Shown: positions 1 through 10,717 of the stretch, in pieces
Layout: every line of letters starts with the position of its first letter
Numbering within the stretch: the first letter of the stretch is position 1
DNA from: Azospirillum fermentarium
GTDB lineage: Bacteria; Pseudomonadota; Alphaproteobacteria; Azospirillales; Azospirillaceae
Assembly: GCF_025961205.1 (NCBI RefSeq)
Contig: NZ_JAOQNH010000001.1
Coordinates: 3,000,001-3,064,000 of the forward strand
Length of the DNA stretch: 64,000 nt
Direction: 5' to 3'
Position numbers and translations under genes: made by a program
The notes under the pieces: generated by a model
What the model was told of the DNA's origin: nothing
The model's database searches: none
What the model saw: the letters and a program-made list of their open reading frames with translations, nothing else

Positions 1-356
1 GGAGTGACCTCGCGCTCGGTCAGCTTGGGCGTGCTGCCCGGTTTTTGCGAGGCGAGGTTGCCTACGGTGCCCGATGCCTTCCGGTCGCCCATCATCTTGG
101 CCACCGTGGCGGCATCCAGGTTCCCCGTCGCCGGCAGGCCCACCGATTTCTGGTATTGGCTGAGCGCAGCGCGTGTCTGGGGCGTCATCTGGCCGTTCGC
201 CCGGCCACCGATGTTGAAGCCCTTTTCCTTCAGGATGGTCTGTGCCCATTGCACGTCCGCCGCCCCCGGCTCGTTGGCCAGGGCGGGGGCACCCGCCATC
301 CCGGCCAGAACCGCCAGCACCGCCCACGGCACCTTGCGGCCGGTCTTGACCGTCAT
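1..356 (-). CDS. Secreted peptidoglycan-binding (PG_binding_1) protein, C-terminus beyond the window
   Basis: The first 118 codons are present; the gene runs off the left edge. The N-terminus MTVKTGRKVPWAVLAVLAGM... is a signal peptide (positive residues, hydrophobic core, ALA cleavage site near residue 27). Residues about 33-92 form a PG_binding_1 three-helix repeat (VQWAQTILKEKGFNIGG... TPQTRAALSQYQKSVGLPATG...LDAATVAKM), which binds cell-wall peptidoglycan in the periplasm. The start is fixed by an AGGAGG (365-370 on the complement) 8 nt before the ATG. Any catalytic domain would lie outside the window, so whether it is a hydrolase or only a wall-anchored protein cannot be decided. Confidence 0.8.
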   Translation of the reverse strand, partial: MTVKTGRKVPWAVLAVLAGMAGAPALANEPGAADVQWAQTILKEKGFNIGGRANGQMTPQTRAALSQYQKSVGLPATGNLDAATVAKMMGDRKASGTVGNLASQKPGSTPKLTEREVT

Positions 357-386
357 CCCCTGTTCCTCCTGCGCGCCATCGCTGGT

Positions 387-1139
387 CTATGACGGATTTA
401 GGTAGCAGATTCCGCCGCGCGCTTCGGGCGCGAAATTCGCGTCCCTGCGTTTCGCACACCGTTTCGCCGGCGACGATGGCACCGCCGCAACAGCCACCGT
501 CACCGCCCGCCCGGCCAGATGCGCCCCGTCGCCGGCCACCACCACCGCGCTGCCCCGCGCCACCGCCTGCGCCAGCAGCCGTTCCACCCCCCGCCGGCCC
601 GCCCCATCCAGCCCGCGTAAGGGGTTGTCGGCCAGAATCACCGGGTAGTCGATGGCAAAGGCCAGGGCGGCCGGCAATTTCCGCCGCTCCGCCGCCGGCC
701 AATGGCCGATGGTGCGGTGAAACAGCGTCCCCGGCACCCCGAGCGCGCCCAGAACCCGCCGCGCGGTGTCCGCCGCCGGATCCCACGCCCGCCCCGCCCG
801 CAGGGCCGGACCGGCCACCGTTTCGATTCCCGTCAGGTCCGGCGGCAGGCGCCGGCCCGACTCGACGGTGCCGATGGTGATCCGCCGGATCTCCAGCAGC
901 CGCTCCGGCCGCGCCCCGGTGACCTCCACCTCCACCCCGGCGTGGAGCACCCGCACGGCACCGCATGAGGGGCGCTCATCGCCGGCCAGGATGCGCAGCG
1001 CCGCCGACACCGCCCCCGCCGGCCCGGCCAGGGCCACGCACTCGCCGCCGTTCACCGCCAGCGACAGACCGGAAAAGCCGTTTTCCGGCACATCCCACGG
1101 CGCGCGGCCCACATCCAGCCCCGTCAGCCAACAGACCAT
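387..1139 (-). CDS. Degenerate PhnL-like ABC ATPase (probable pseudo-ATPase)
   Basis: About 250 aa, colinear with PhnL, the ABC-type subunit of the C-P lyase system. The match is clearest at GGECVALAGPAG, LEIRRITIGTVESGRRLPPDL and the segment ending in DYPVILADNPLRGLD. Every nucleotide-handling motif is altered: Walker A is GPAGAVSAA instead of GxSGxGKST, the signature SGGE has become PAAE, the Walker B glutamate is Asn (LADNP), and the H-loop histidine position reads GDGAH. ATP hydrolysis is therefore unlikely. The frame is open and coherent, so it is not an obvious pseudogene. An upstream in-frame start exists at 1208, but 1139 has GGGAGG just before it. No other phn gene lies within the window. 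Confidence 0.6.
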   Translation of the reverse strand: MVCWLTGLDVGRAPWDVPENGFSGLSLAVNGGECVALAGPAGAVSAALRILAGDERPSCGAVRVLHAGVEVEVTGARPERLLEIRRITIGTVESGRRLPPDLTGIETVAGPALRAGRAWDPAADTARRVLGALGVPGTLFHRTIGHWPAAERRKLPAALAFAIDYPVILADNPLRGLDGAGRRGVERLLAQAVARGSAVVVAGDGAHLAGRAVTVAVAAVPSSPAKRCAKRRDANFAPEARGGICYLNPS

Positions 1140-1337
1140 GGCCGCTCCCTCCCGTCCCCCCGTCTTTGCCGCGGGGGATATGATTTTCCCACCAGTGTGC
1201 CCGAGCACGCGGCGGAACGGAATCGACCAAAAGTCAGGGCCGGAACGGGGGCTGAATTAAGGAATCGCCGCCAAAGCCGTGCTATCGTTGCGTTTCTTCC
1301 CCGAAAGGGGCGCTGCCGGGGGCACAGGAGAATGGCG

Positions 1338-1586
1338 ATGGGACGGGTGGCCGCGCTGGCCGCGGCGGTGATGCTGACGGGATGCTCCGGCCAGCCCAGC
1401 TATCGGGAGTGGAAAGCCACGGAGGAGACCCCCATGGCCGCCTATGACGAATGCGGCCTGGAGGTGGACGCGACCATGCGCCTGCGCGGCTATCCCCTGC
1501 GCCCGCTGCCGGAAACGCCGCAGGCGGGGTATCGGAAGGAGATCTTCGCGCAGTGCATGCGCAAGAAGGGGTACAAGGCCGACTGA
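1338..1586 (+). CDS. Small lipoprotein of unknown function
   Basis: 82 aa. The start MGRVAALAAAVMLTGCSGQP has a lipobox (LTGC), so Cys17 should be lipidated after signal peptidase II cleavage, giving a mature peptide of about 66 residues anchored in a membrane. The mature part contains two further Cys (YDECGLE and FAQCMRKKGY), which could form a disulfide. AGGAG at 1326-1330 places the start at 1338; an ATG at 1332 is too close to it. The divergent neighbour is the PhnL-like gene. No family recognised. Confidence 0.65.
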   Translation: MGRVAALAAAVMLTGCSGQPSYREWKATEETPMAAYDECGLEVDATMRLRGYPLRPLPETPQAGYRKEIFAQCMRKKGYKAD

Positions 1587-1631
1587 CACGAGAGCGCGTG
1601 GCCGTATCCCCGATGCTCTTCCGTTTTTCGG

Positions 1632-2687
1632 TCAGACCGCGCCCATGAAGCGCCAGGACAGCTTCTCGCCGCTGCGGAAGGGCAGAACGGCATCGCCGTC
1701 GGGCAGGGTCACCAGATCGAGAACGACCGTGCCGCTGCGCTCCAGCACCACCTGTTCCTCCGACACCGGCAGGCCGTAGAAACGCGGGCCGTTCAGGCTG
1801 GCGAAGGCTTCCAGCTTATCCAGGGCGCCCGCCTCCTCGAACGCTTCGGCGTAAAGTTCCAGGGCGGTGGCGGCGGTGAAGCAGCCGGCACAGCCGCACG
1901 CAGACTCCTTGGCGGTGACCGGGTGCGGGGCGGTGTCGGTGCCCAGGAAGAACGGGCCTTCGCCCGAAATGGCCGCTTCCACCAGCGCCCGGCGGTGCTT
2001 TTCCCGCTTGGCGATGGGCAGGCAGTACAGGTGCGGGCGGATGCCGCCCTGGAAGATGTGCGAACGGTTGATCAGCAGGTGATGCGCCGTGATGGTCGCA
2101 CCCACCCGGCCCGAGTCCGCGTGGGCGCGGACGAAATCCACCGCCTCCTGCGTGGTGGCGTGTTCCAGCACCACCCGCAAGGTGGGATGGCGCTCCAGCA
2201 GCGGCGCCAGGGTGCGGTCGATGAACACCGCCTCGCGGTCGAAGATGTCAACGTTGCCGTCCGTCACCTCCCCATGGATCAGCAGCGGCAGGCCGATCTC
2301 GGCCATCCGCTCCAGCACGCGGGCGATGCGGTTCAGGTCGGTGACGCCATGGGCGCTGTTGGTGGTGGCGTTGGCCGGGTAGAGCTTGGCCGCGGTGAAG
2401 ATCCCCGCCGCCGCCCCCGCCGCCAGATCGTCCGGGTCGGTGGCGTCGGTCAGGTACGCCGTCATCAGCGGCGTGAACTCCACCCCCGCCGGCAGCGCCG
2501 CCAGGATGCGGTCACGATAGGCCGCGGCGTCCGCCGCCGTGGCCGCCGGAGGCTTCAGGTTGGGCATGATGATCGCCCGCCCGAACTGCCGCGCGGTGAA
2601 CGGCAGCACCGCCGCCAGCATGGCCCCGTCGCGCAGATGGACGTGCCAGTCGTCGGGACGGCGCAGGACGAGACGGGGGGTGGGCAT
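1632..2687 (-). CDS. pyrC: Dihydroorotase (type II, PyrC)
   Basis: 351 aa, the normal length for the PyrC class. It catalyses reversible cyclisation of carbamoyl aspartate to dihydroorotate, step 3 of pyrimidine synthesis, in the cytoplasm. The metal centre is complete: HVH at residues 15-17, the carbamylated lysine in AAKLYPAN (K101), His in LLIHGEV and LEHATT, and the catalytic Asp in [10 protein letters not shown]. The frame is open further upstream, but [18 protein letters not shown] is the canonical N-terminus and has GGGAG before it. carA, another pyrimidine/arginine gene, lies 13.5 kb away and is not linked. Confidence 0.95.
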   Translation of the reverse strand: MPTPRLVLRRPDDWHVHLRDGAMLAAVLPFTARQFGRAIIMPNLKPPAATAADAAAYRDRILAALPAGVEFTPLMTAYLTDATDPDDLAAGAAAGIFTAAKLYPANATTNSAHGVTDLNRIARVLERMAEIGLPLLIHGEVTDGNVDIFDREAVFIDRTLAPLLERHPTLRVVLEHATTQEAVDFVRAHADSGRVGATITAHHLLINRSHIFQGGIRPHLYCLPIAKREKHRRALVEAAISGEGPFFLGTDTAPHPVTAKESACGCAGCFTAATALELYAEAFEEAGALDKLEAFASLNGPRFYGLPVSEEQVVLERSGTVVLDLVTLPDGDAVLPFRSGEKLSWRFMGAV

Positions 2688-2781
2688 GGCGGCGGCTCCC
2701 AAGATCCGGGTGGCGGTGATGCCGCCCCTTGTAGCCGCAACGCCCCGCCCGCTCAACCGTATCGGGGGCGGCCGCCCGCGG

Positions 2782-3192
2782 CTACAGCCATACCCCGCGC
2801 ACATAGGGGGTGAGCTGGGTGTCCTGCAAGATGATGTGGTTCACCAGCCAGTCGGCGGTGAAGCTGTAGATCCGCTCGGCGTTGGCGTGGGTGGGATCCT
2901 GGGTGAAATAGCCCGACAACTGGCTGATGATCTTCACCGCATGGACGTGCTGGGCCTTGTGCTCGGCGAACTTGGGATACTTCACCATCTGCATGATGCG
3001 TTCTTCGCGCGCAAAATGCTCGTGGGTGTATTCCAGCAGCTTCATCAGCGTCATCGCCACCTTGGCCGGCAAGAAGGTGCGCGCGTGCAACGCCTCGTCC
3101 AACTGGTTGAGGTAGTCGATCAGATGCTTGTGGTCCTCGTCGATGGACGGCTGCCCGACGCTGAGCTGCCGCCGCCAATGTATGGCCGCCAT
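2782..3192 (-). CDS. Bacteriohemerythrin (non-haem di-iron O2-binding protein)
   Basis: 136 aa, single hemerythrin domain. All expected iron ligands are visible: H21 (DEDHKH), H57/H59 and E63 (HEHFAREE), H78 and H82 (HKAQH), H119 and D124 (HIILQD). Such proteins carry or sense oxygen in the cytoplasm and are common in microaerobic and motile alphaproteobacteria. The start at MAAIHW fits the family N-terminus and has GGAGG before it. It stands alone, with a long upstream gap and pyrC downstream. A second paralogue lies at 49796-50302. Confidence 0.92.
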   Translation of the reverse strand: MAAIHWRRQLSVGQPSIDEDHKHLIDYLNQLDEALHARTFLPAKVAMTLMKLLEYTHEHFAREERIMQMVKYPKFAEHKAQHVHAVKIISQLSGYFTQDPTHANAERIYSFTADWLVNHIILQDTQLTPYVRGVWL

Positions 3193-3315
3193 GCCTCCTC
3201 CGACCCATGCTTCCCGGCGGTTCCTTAACACGCCGGCCTTTCACCAACACCAAAAATGGTTAAATTCCGGTAAGTATAAATCTCCGGCGGGTGTTCCGCC
3301 GCCGGGCCGGTAAAG

Positions 3316-3335
3316 GGCTGATGCCGGCATCAGCC
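3316..3335. repeat. Perfect 20-bp palindrome GGCTGATGCCGGCATCAGCC
   Basis: The two 10-bp halves are exact reverse complements with no spacer. It lies about 125 bp upstream of the hemerythrin start and 310 bp from the fabI stop. A spacer-free palindrome suits a dimeric DNA-binding protein better than an RNA hairpin. Which regulator would bind is unknown. Confidence 0.55.
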
Positions 3336-3560
3336 AATGGTTCCGCACGCAAATGGTCACGCATCACAATCGAACATTGCCTGGTCAAACCCGCCGCCCC
3401 GGCGCGCAGCGCTGACAAATCCGTTCTTCGTCATCGCTTTAACACCTATGCGCAGGCCGATGATGCGCGACTTTCGATTACCGGCGGAAGCGGGAAGTCG
3501 CCGACACGGCAATGTGACGCACCCGCGCCCGCCCGGTTCGGCATCTCCGTACCGCGCGCA

Positions 3561-3600
3561 AACGAAACGGGCGGGAGCCGAAGCCCCCGCCCGCCATTCG
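3561..3600 (-). terminator. Rho-independent terminator of fabI
   Basis: Arms GGGCGGG (3569-3575) and CCCGCCC (3586-3592) close a GC-rich stem; read on the minus strand the loop is a TTCG tetraloop flanked by GC pairs. Downstream on the minus strand is the T-rich GTTTCGTTTG. It lies about 50 nt past the fabI stop. Confidence 0.75.
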
Positions 3601-3642
3601 TTTTCAATCTATAGTTAACGGACCGCTAACAAAGCGGCCGGG

Positions 3643-4428
3643 TTAGCCAACGATGGAATAACCGCAATCCACATAGGTGGTGTTGCCGGTGATGCCCTTT
3701 GCCCCGTCGGTGGCCAGGAAGGCGGTGGTGTAGCCCACCTCTTCGATGGTCACCAGCCGGTGTTCCGGCGCGCGGTCGGCGGCCTTGGACATCAGCTCGT
3801 CGAAATGGGCGATGCCCGACGCCGCACGGGTCTTGATCGGGCCGGGCGACACGGCGTGGACGCGGATGCCCTTCTGGCCCAGCTCGGCGGCCAGATAGCG
3901 CACGCTGGCTTCCAGCGCCGCCTTCACCGGCCCCATCACGCCATAGTTGTCGATCACGCGGATGGCGCCGAAATACGACATGGTGATGAGCGTGCCGCCG
4001 TCCTTCATCAGCGGTTCGGCATAGCGGGCCATGCGGATGAACGAATGGCACGACACGTCCATGGCCTTCATGAAGCCGTCGCGCGACACGTCCACCACGC
4101 GGCCGTGCAGATCCTCGCGCGGGGCGAAGGCGATGGAGTGAAGCGCGAAGTCCAGCTTGCCCCACTTCTCGCCGATCTTGTCGAACATGGCCTGAAGTTC
4201 GCCTTCGCCCGTCACGTCCACCGGCTCGAAGATCTCGGCCCCGATTTCGCCCGCCAGCGGCTCCACATGGGGCTTGGCCTTTTCGTTCAGGTAGCTGATG
4301 GCCAGATCGGCGCCCAGAGCCTTGAACGCCTTGGCACAGCCCCAGGCGATCGACTGGTCGTTGGCAATGCCGAGGATCAGGCCCTTCTTGCCGTGCAGGC
4401 TGGCGGCGGCCGGGATGATGGTCGTCAT
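3643..4428 (-). CDS. fabI: Enoyl-[acyl-carrier-protein] reductase (NADH), FabI
   Basis: 261 aa, full length for FabI. It performs the last reduction of each fatty-acid elongation cycle (trans-2-enoyl-ACP to acyl-ACP). It is an atypical short-chain dehydrogenase: cofactor loop GIANDQSIAWG at residues 20-30, active-site Y152, Y162 and K169 with the FabI-specific spacing (10 then 7), and GITGNTTYVDCGYSIVG at the C-terminus. It is transcribed alone, with a terminator downstream and an AT-rich upstream region. The GIANDQSIAWG loop and Y-x6-K spacing separate it from FabL and FabV. Confidence 0.96.
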   Translation of the reverse strand: MTTIIPAAASLHGKKGLILGIANDQSIAWGCAKAFKALGADLAISYLNEKAKPHVEPLAGEIGAEIFEPVDVTGEGELQAMFDKIGEKWGKLDFALHSIAFAPREDLHGRVVDVSRDGFMKAMDVSCHSFIRMARYAEPLMKDGGTLITMSYFGAIRVIDNYGVMGPVKAALEASVRYLAAELGQKGIRVHAVSPGPIKTRAASGIAHFDELMSKAADRAPEHRLVTIEEVGYTTAFLATDGAKGITGNTTYVDCGYSIVG

Positions 4429-4737
4429 GGTGAAATCCTATAACGAGCGTGGTCGGTGCGGGTGACGGGGGTAAGCGCCCGTCATCCCACGGCTATGCTG
4501 CGATGCAATATATCGGTGTTTTTTCTTTGCCGCAATGCGTTAAATAATTGTCATAGAAGCTTTAATTGATTTTCATATCGGCGCCGGAAAGAAAATCCCA
4601 ACCATTCGGGGCCGCTCTTCCAACGATTTTCGCACGAAAATTGCCCCGTCTTGTTCGGGCGCAAAACAAAGACAGCCCCGGTCCAGCGCGGACGGGGGCC
4701 GCTTTGACCGCCTGCGACATAATTACGCTGTTCCCCC
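4429..4737. other. 309-bp intergenic region upstream of fabI
   Basis: The part nearest fabI (about 4500-4590) is markedly AT-rich for this genome and is the likely fabI promoter region. A short Arg-rich open frame on the minus strand (4551-4805) has no domain and no ribosome site and overlaps the end of the next gene, so it was not called. No RNA gene recognised. Confidence 0.5.
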
Positions 4738-5106
4738 TTACGCCTTTCCCGGCGAGAACGAGGGCGGGTCGCTGGCGGGGAAGGATTCCTCCGCCGCTTC
4801 GTCAACCGTCTCCTTGCAGTCCGTGCCGTGGATGTCGCCGGGGTGGCGGGTGTAGCGTCGGGCGGGGCCGGGATCGTCGGGGCCGGTGGCGTGACGGCGG
4901 TCCATGGCGCTGTAGAGCGGGCAATGGCCGGTCAGGCCGCGGGCGGCCAGGACACCGCCCACCAGCGCCATCACCGTGCCCACCGCCGATCCCCGCCGCA
5001 GGCCCGCCACCGTCAACAGGCTGCCGCCCACCAGCGACGCCAGCCGTTCCCCGTCGCCGACGTTGACCGGCGGCCGGTGATCGTGAATCTCCGATCGGAT
5101 GGACAT
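4738..5106 (-). CDS. Small inner-membrane protein, DUF2892 (YgaP-like transmembrane) domain
   Basis: 122 aa. Residues about 14-70 match the DUF2892/YgaP-type segment: NVGDGERLASLVGGSLL..., two short hydrophobic helices (LASLVGGSLLTVAGL and VGTVMALVGGVLAARGL) and the closing TGHCPLYSAM. The tail is hydrophilic and ends AAEESFPASDPPSFSPGKA, a motif often seen at the C-terminus of small proteobacterial proteins. Function is unknown. The PRC-barrel gene upstream on the same strand, 24 bp away, suggests co-transcription. Confidence 0.75.
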   Translation of the reverse strand: MSIRSEIHDHRPPVNVGDGERLASLVGGSLLTVAGLRRGSAVGTVMALVGGVLAARGLTGHCPLYSAMDRRHATGPDDPGPARRYTRHPGDIHGTDCKETVDEAAEESFPASDPPSFSPGKA

Positions 5107-5130
5107 GGGGTCTGTCTCCTTGAAACGTGC

Positions 5131-5793
5131 TCAGGGCTGGGGCTGGGACGGGGCCGGCGAATCGGCACCCGTGCCGCCGGGTTCGGCGGGGGCGGTGGCC
5201 CCGGTGGTGCCGGGCGGGGGCGTCTGCGCCGTGGCCAGGGCCTGATGCAACCGGGTCACCTCCTGCGACAGCCGGTCCACCTCCTGCCGCAGGGCGGCGG
5301 TGTCGCGGCTGGCCGCCACCGCCTCCGCCGACCAATAGGGCGGCACGCCGTAATAGGCATGAACCGCGGTGGCCCATTGGGGATCGGTCATGTCGGGACG
5401 GTTGGAGCCGGTGAACTGCGGCGCCCCCTTCATGCGGTCGGCGGAAACGTTCAGCTCCAGCCGGCCGTCGGGCGTGGACGTCATCAGCGCCCACGGCACG
5501 GGGAAGGACCGTTCGCCGATGCCCAGGAACCCGCCCAGCTCCACCACGGCATAGACGATGCGCCCGCTGACCGGATCGACGACGATATCCTCGATCTCGC
5601 CCAGCCGGCTGCCGTCGGGGGCAAAGACCGAGCGGGATTCCAGATCGTCCGCCGACACCGCCACGGGGCGGTCGGGGACCGGGCGTTCCTGGGCGGCCGC
5701 GTGGCCCGGCGCTGCGGCCAGAACCGGCATCGCCGCCACCGCTCCCAGCAACGACAGGGCCAGGACGGCGGGGGTAAGGGCGCGGGCTGGCAT
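5131..5793 (-). CDS. Exported PRC-barrel domain protein with a coiled-coil tail
   Basis: 220 aa. Signal peptide at residues 1-35 (hydrophobic core ending AAPGHAAA). A PRC-barrel at about 45-120 (DDLESRSVFAPDGSRLGEIEDIVVDPVSGRIVYAVVEL...FPVPW). Then YYGVPPYWSAEAVAASRDTA leads into a short heptad coiled coil (LRQEVDRLSQEVTRLHQAL, about 165-190) and a Pro/Gly/Ala-rich tail. PRC barrels are small beta domains used for binding in RimM and in photosynthetic reaction centre H subunits; exported versions in alphaproteobacteria have no settled role. Probably in an operon with the DUF2892 gene. Confidence 0.8.
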   Translation of the reverse strand: MPARALTPAVLALSLLGAVAAMPVLAAAPGHAAAQERPVPDRPVAVSADDLESRSVFAPDGSRLGEIEDIVVDPVSGRIVYAVVELGGFLGIGERSFPVPWALMTSTPDGRLELNVSADRMKGAPQFTGSNRPDMTDPQWATAVHAYYGVPPYWSAEAVAASRDTAALRQEVDRLSQEVTRLHQALATAQTPPPGTTGATAPAEPGGTGADSPAPSQPQP

Positions 5794-5869
5794 CGGTCTC
5801 GGTCCTCCGGTCTGACGATGGTCTGGTACCGGAGAGAACGCGTGCGGGCCGGCGGAGTTCCCGCGCGGG

Positions 5870-6733
5870 CTATGAACCCAGGGATGCGAAGGGGGTGGGG
5901 TGCCCGAAGAAACGCCCGGCCAGCCGGCTGACCGTCTCCACCGGGCCGGTGGTCAGGAACACCGGCCCCTGCCCCGCTTCCGCCGGGCCGGGGGCGTATT
6001 CCGGGTGGCGTTCCAGATAGTTTTCCAGCGACCGCGCCGTCAGGGTCGGCTGGCACAGCACCTCCACCCCCGGCGGCAGGGCGCGGGTGAACAGCGGTGC
6101 CACCAGCGGGTAATGGGTGCACCCCAAAACCACCGTGTCCAGCGGCACGCCGTCCAGTTGCGCCAGCAATTCCGCCACATAGCCGGCGACGCGGGGAGCC
6201 ATCTCGTCCGCGGTGGCGCCGCGCTCGATCATGCCGGCCAGATCGTTGCACGGCTGCTGGAGCACGCGCACATCCGGCGCGCGCTTGGCGATTTCGCGGG
6301 GGAAGGAGCCGCTGGCGACGGTCAGCGGCGTGGCGAACACCGCCACCGTGCGCGGCGGCCCCGCCGGTTCGTCCAGGGGGGGGACGGGCGGCGCTTCCAC
6401 CATCCACGGCACGCGGGTGATGGCCTCCACCATCGGCACCAGCACGCCCAGCACGTTGCGGCCCGGCCACGCGGTGGGCAGCCAGGTCCGCTGCATCCGC
6501 CGCAGCGCCACGGCGGCGGCGGTGTTGCAGGCCACCACCACCAGCCGGCACCCGCGGGCGAACAGCGCGTCCACCCCGCGGCGGGTCAGCTCGTACACGT
6601 CCTCTTCGCTGCGCAGGCCATAGGGGGCCTTGCCATGGTCGCCCAGATAGACGAAGGGCCGGTCCGGTGCCGCATCCACCAGCGCCCTCAGCACGGTCAG
6701 CCCGCCGTGCCCAGAATCGAAAACCCCGATCAC
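5870..6733 (-). CDS. murI: Glutamate racemase
   Basis: 287 aa. Makes D-glutamate for peptidoglycan. Both catalytic cysteines are present: C69 in VACNTAAA and the second in LGCTHYPLV. The N-terminal DSGHGG loop carries His where most MurI have Val or Ile (DSGVGG or DSGIGG), a conservative spot next to the catalytic Asp. An insert of about 15 residues rich in Pro (APPVPPLDEPAGPP) sits mid-protein. The start MIGVFDSGHGG is the canonical N-terminus. Confidence 0.93.
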   Translation of the reverse strand: MIGVFDSGHGGLTVLRALVDAAPDRPFVYLGDHGKAPYGLRSEEDVYELTRRGVDALFARGCRLVVVACNTAAAVALRRMQRTWLPTAWPGRNVLGVLVPMVEAITRVPWMVEAPPVPPLDEPAGPPRTVAVFATPLTVASGSFPREIAKRAPDVRVLQQPCNDLAGMIERGATADEMAPRVAGYVAELLAQLDGVPLDTVVLGCTHYPLVAPLFTRALPPGVEVLCQPTLTARSLENYLERHPEYAPGPAEAGQGPVFLTTGPVETVSRLAGRFFGHPTPFASLGS

Positions 6734-6759
6734 CCGTCCGCCACCATCGCTGATCCACC

Positions 6760-6794
6760 TCCCCCACCCTTACTCCAGAAGAGGGGGTGGGGGA
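6760..6794 (-). terminator. Inverted repeat between xdhB and murI, terminator-like
   Basis: Arms TCCCCCACCC (6760-6769) and GGGTGGGGGA (6785-6794) are exact complements with a 15-nt loop, 13 nt beyond the xdhB stop. There is no T-run, so termination would be weak or Rho-assisted; it may only stabilise the 3' end. Confidence 0.45.
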
Positions 6795-6806
6795 AGGGAG
6801 CGTATA

Positions 6807-9147
6807 TCAGCCGTCCACCCCCGCCCGCACCGCCGCGCACGCCATCAGCACGCGTTCGGGCGTGGCGGGGATGTCCAGGGTCACCGGGTGGGCGTGGTTG
6901 CCCACCGCCGCCACCGCGTCCTTCAGCGCCAGCCACGCCGACAGCGCCAGCATCAGCGGCGGCTCGCCCACCGCCTTGGAGCGGTGGATGGTGTCCTCGC
7001 GGTTGGGACAGCCGTCGAACAGCTCCACGCGGAAATCGGCGGGCACGCTGCGGGAGGTGGGGATCTTGTAGGTGCTGGGGGCGTGGGTCTTCAGCCGGCC
7101 CTCGGCGTCCCACCACAGCTCCTCGCACGTCACCCAGCCCAGCCCCTGGACGAAAGCGCCCTCCACCTGCCCGCGGTCGATGGCCGGGTTGATGGACCCG
7201 GAACAATCCTGCACCAGATCGGCGCGGGGGAAGCTGTATTCGCCGGTCAGGGTGTCGATCTCCGCCTCGGTCACCGCCACGCCCCAGGCGAAATAGAAGA
7301 AGGGCCGCCCCCGCCCCGCCGCCGCGTCCCACCAGATCTTCGGCGTCTTGTAGTGGCCGGTGGCCGACAGCGGCACGCGGTTGAGATAGGCCAGCCTGGC
7401 CGCCTCGGCGAAGGTCAGGGCGTGGTTGCCGGCGGTGATGCGGTTGGCCTCGAACACCACCCGCTCGATGGCGACACCGAAATGCTCGGCCAGAAAGGCG
7501 GCGATGGCGTTCCTGACCGTCAGCGCCGCCGTGCGCACCGCGTGCCCGTTGAGGTCGGTGCCGGTGGAGGCGGCGGACGGCGGGGCGTTGGGCACCTTGT
7601 CGGTGTTGGAGGCGGTGACGCGGATGGCATCCACGTCGATCTGGAACACCTCCGCCGCGATCTGGGCCATCTTCACATGGATGCCCTGCCCCATCTCGGT
7701 GCCGCCGTGGTTCACCTGCACCGAGCCGTCGGTGTAGACGTTGACCAGCGCCGCCGCCTGATTGAGATGGCGGGCGGTGAAGGAGATGCCGAACTTCACC
7801 GGCGTCAGCGCCAGCCCCCGTTTGCGCACCCGGTTCGCGCGGTTGAAGGCGTCGATCTCCGCCCGGCGGCGGCGGTAGCCGCTGGTGCGCTCCACCCGGT
7901 CCAGCAAGGTGGGCAGGATGTCGGTGTCGGTCACCGTCATGCCATAGGGCGTCACGTCCCGCCCCGGCCCGTACAGGTTCGCCCGCCGTACGTCCAGCGG
8001 GTCGCGGCCCAGCGACCGGGCGACCGCGTCCACCACATGCTCGATGGCCGCCATGCCCTGCGGCCCGCCGAACCCGCGGAACGCGGTGTTGGACACCGTG
8101 TGGGTCATGCAGCGGTGGCCGGTGACCGTGGCGGCGGGCAGGAAATAGGCGTTGTCGGCGTGGAACATGGCCCGGTCCACCACGCCGTTGGACAGGTCGG
8201 GCGACATGCCGCAGCGGGCCGCCAGTTCCACATCCAGCGCCCGGATGCGCCCGTCGTCGTCGAAGCCCACGTCGTAGCGCACATGGAAGTCGTGGCGCTT
8301 GCCGGTCATCAGCATGTCGTCGTCGCGGTCCATGCGGAATTTCACCGGGCGCCCGCAGGCCGCCGCCAGCACCGCGGCGATGGCCGCCACGTGGGCCGCC
8401 TGGGATTCCTTGCCTCCGAAACCGCCGCCCAGCCGGCGGCATTCCACCGTGACGGCGCTCATGGGGCGGCCCAGCACCTTGGCGACGGTGGCCTGCACCT
8501 CCGACGGGTGCTGGGTGGAGGAGTGGATCAGCATCGCCCCGTCCTCGCCGGGGATGGCATAGGCGATGTGGGTTTCCAGATAGAAGTGATCCTGCCCGCC
8601 CACCCGCAGCGTGCCCGACAGCCGCCGGGGCGACGATTCCAGGTCCGCCGCCGCGTCGCCGCGGCGGAAGGTCTGGGCCGGGCTGACGAACAGCCCCTGG
8701 TCCAGCGCCTCCTCCGCCGTCAGCACGGCGGGGAGATCCTCGTAATAGACGGCGATGCGGCGGGCGGATGCCCGGGCCTGCAGCAGCGTGTCCGCCGCCA
8801 CCGCCACGATCGCCTGACCGGCATAAAGCACCGTGTCCCCCGCCAGCAGGGGATCGCCGGGCAGCACCGCCCCCACATCGGTTTCCCCCGGCACGTCATC
8901 CAGCGTCACCACGGCGTGGACGCCGGGTGCTATGCGCGCCTGCGCCAGATCCATGCCCAGGATGCGGGCGTGCGCCCGTTCCGACAGGTGCACGGCGGCG
9001 TGCAGCGTGCCCGGCAGTTCCGGCAGGTCGTCCACATAGCGGGCGGCGCCGGTCACATGGCCGGCGCCGCTGTCGTGGGCGATGGCGCTGTGGACCCCGC
9101 CGCGGATGGGGCGGGCCGCCGGGGCGGCGCCGGTGGGTGAAATCGTG

Positions 9148-9155
<8 letters not shown>
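6807..9155 (-). CDS. xdhB: Xanthine dehydrogenase, molybdopterin-binding subunit
   Basis: 782 aa, the normal length for XdhB. It oxidises hypoxanthine and xanthine to urate in purine breakdown; it binds the molybdenum cofactor and pairs with XdhA. Visible signatures: GAARYVDDLPELPGTLHAA near the N-terminus, RLGGGFGGKE, AFRGFGGPQG, GTEMGQG and the active-site Glu in KAVGEPPLMLALSAW near the C-terminus. The frame is open for 126 codons upstream, but MTDTISPTG has a GGGAGG ribosome site, and its ATG overlaps the last 8 nt of xdhA, indicating translational coupling. xdhC (cofactor insertion) is not in the window. Confidence 0.95.
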
Positions 9156-10620
<1,465 letters not shown>

Positions 10621-10717
10621 CATCCCTCCATCGACGGCTGTGTCCATGATGGAGAAAGCTGACGCTGACGGCAACCACACGTATGGCGGGGGGTGGAGGA
10701 ATGGAGGCACCCGGCCT

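Larger units (their letters stand above)
3193..3642. other. 450-bp intergenic region between hemerythrin and fabI
   Basis: No convincing gene: short open frames here have no recognisable domain. It holds the AT-richer promoter area of the hemerythrin gene (3240-3290), a perfect 20-bp palindrome (3316-3335) and the fabI terminator (3561-3600), each listed separately. No tRNA or known RNA was recognised. Confidence 0.6.

Noticed and set aside
4551-4805. 84-codon Arg-rich open frame between fabI and the DUF2892 gene
   Set aside because: No ribosome site or family, overlaps the end of the real gene, lies in a promoter-like AT-rich stretch.
6888-9140. 750-codon open frame antisense to xdhB
   Set aside because: His/Gly/Arg-rich translation without domains; xdhB has all its motifs.
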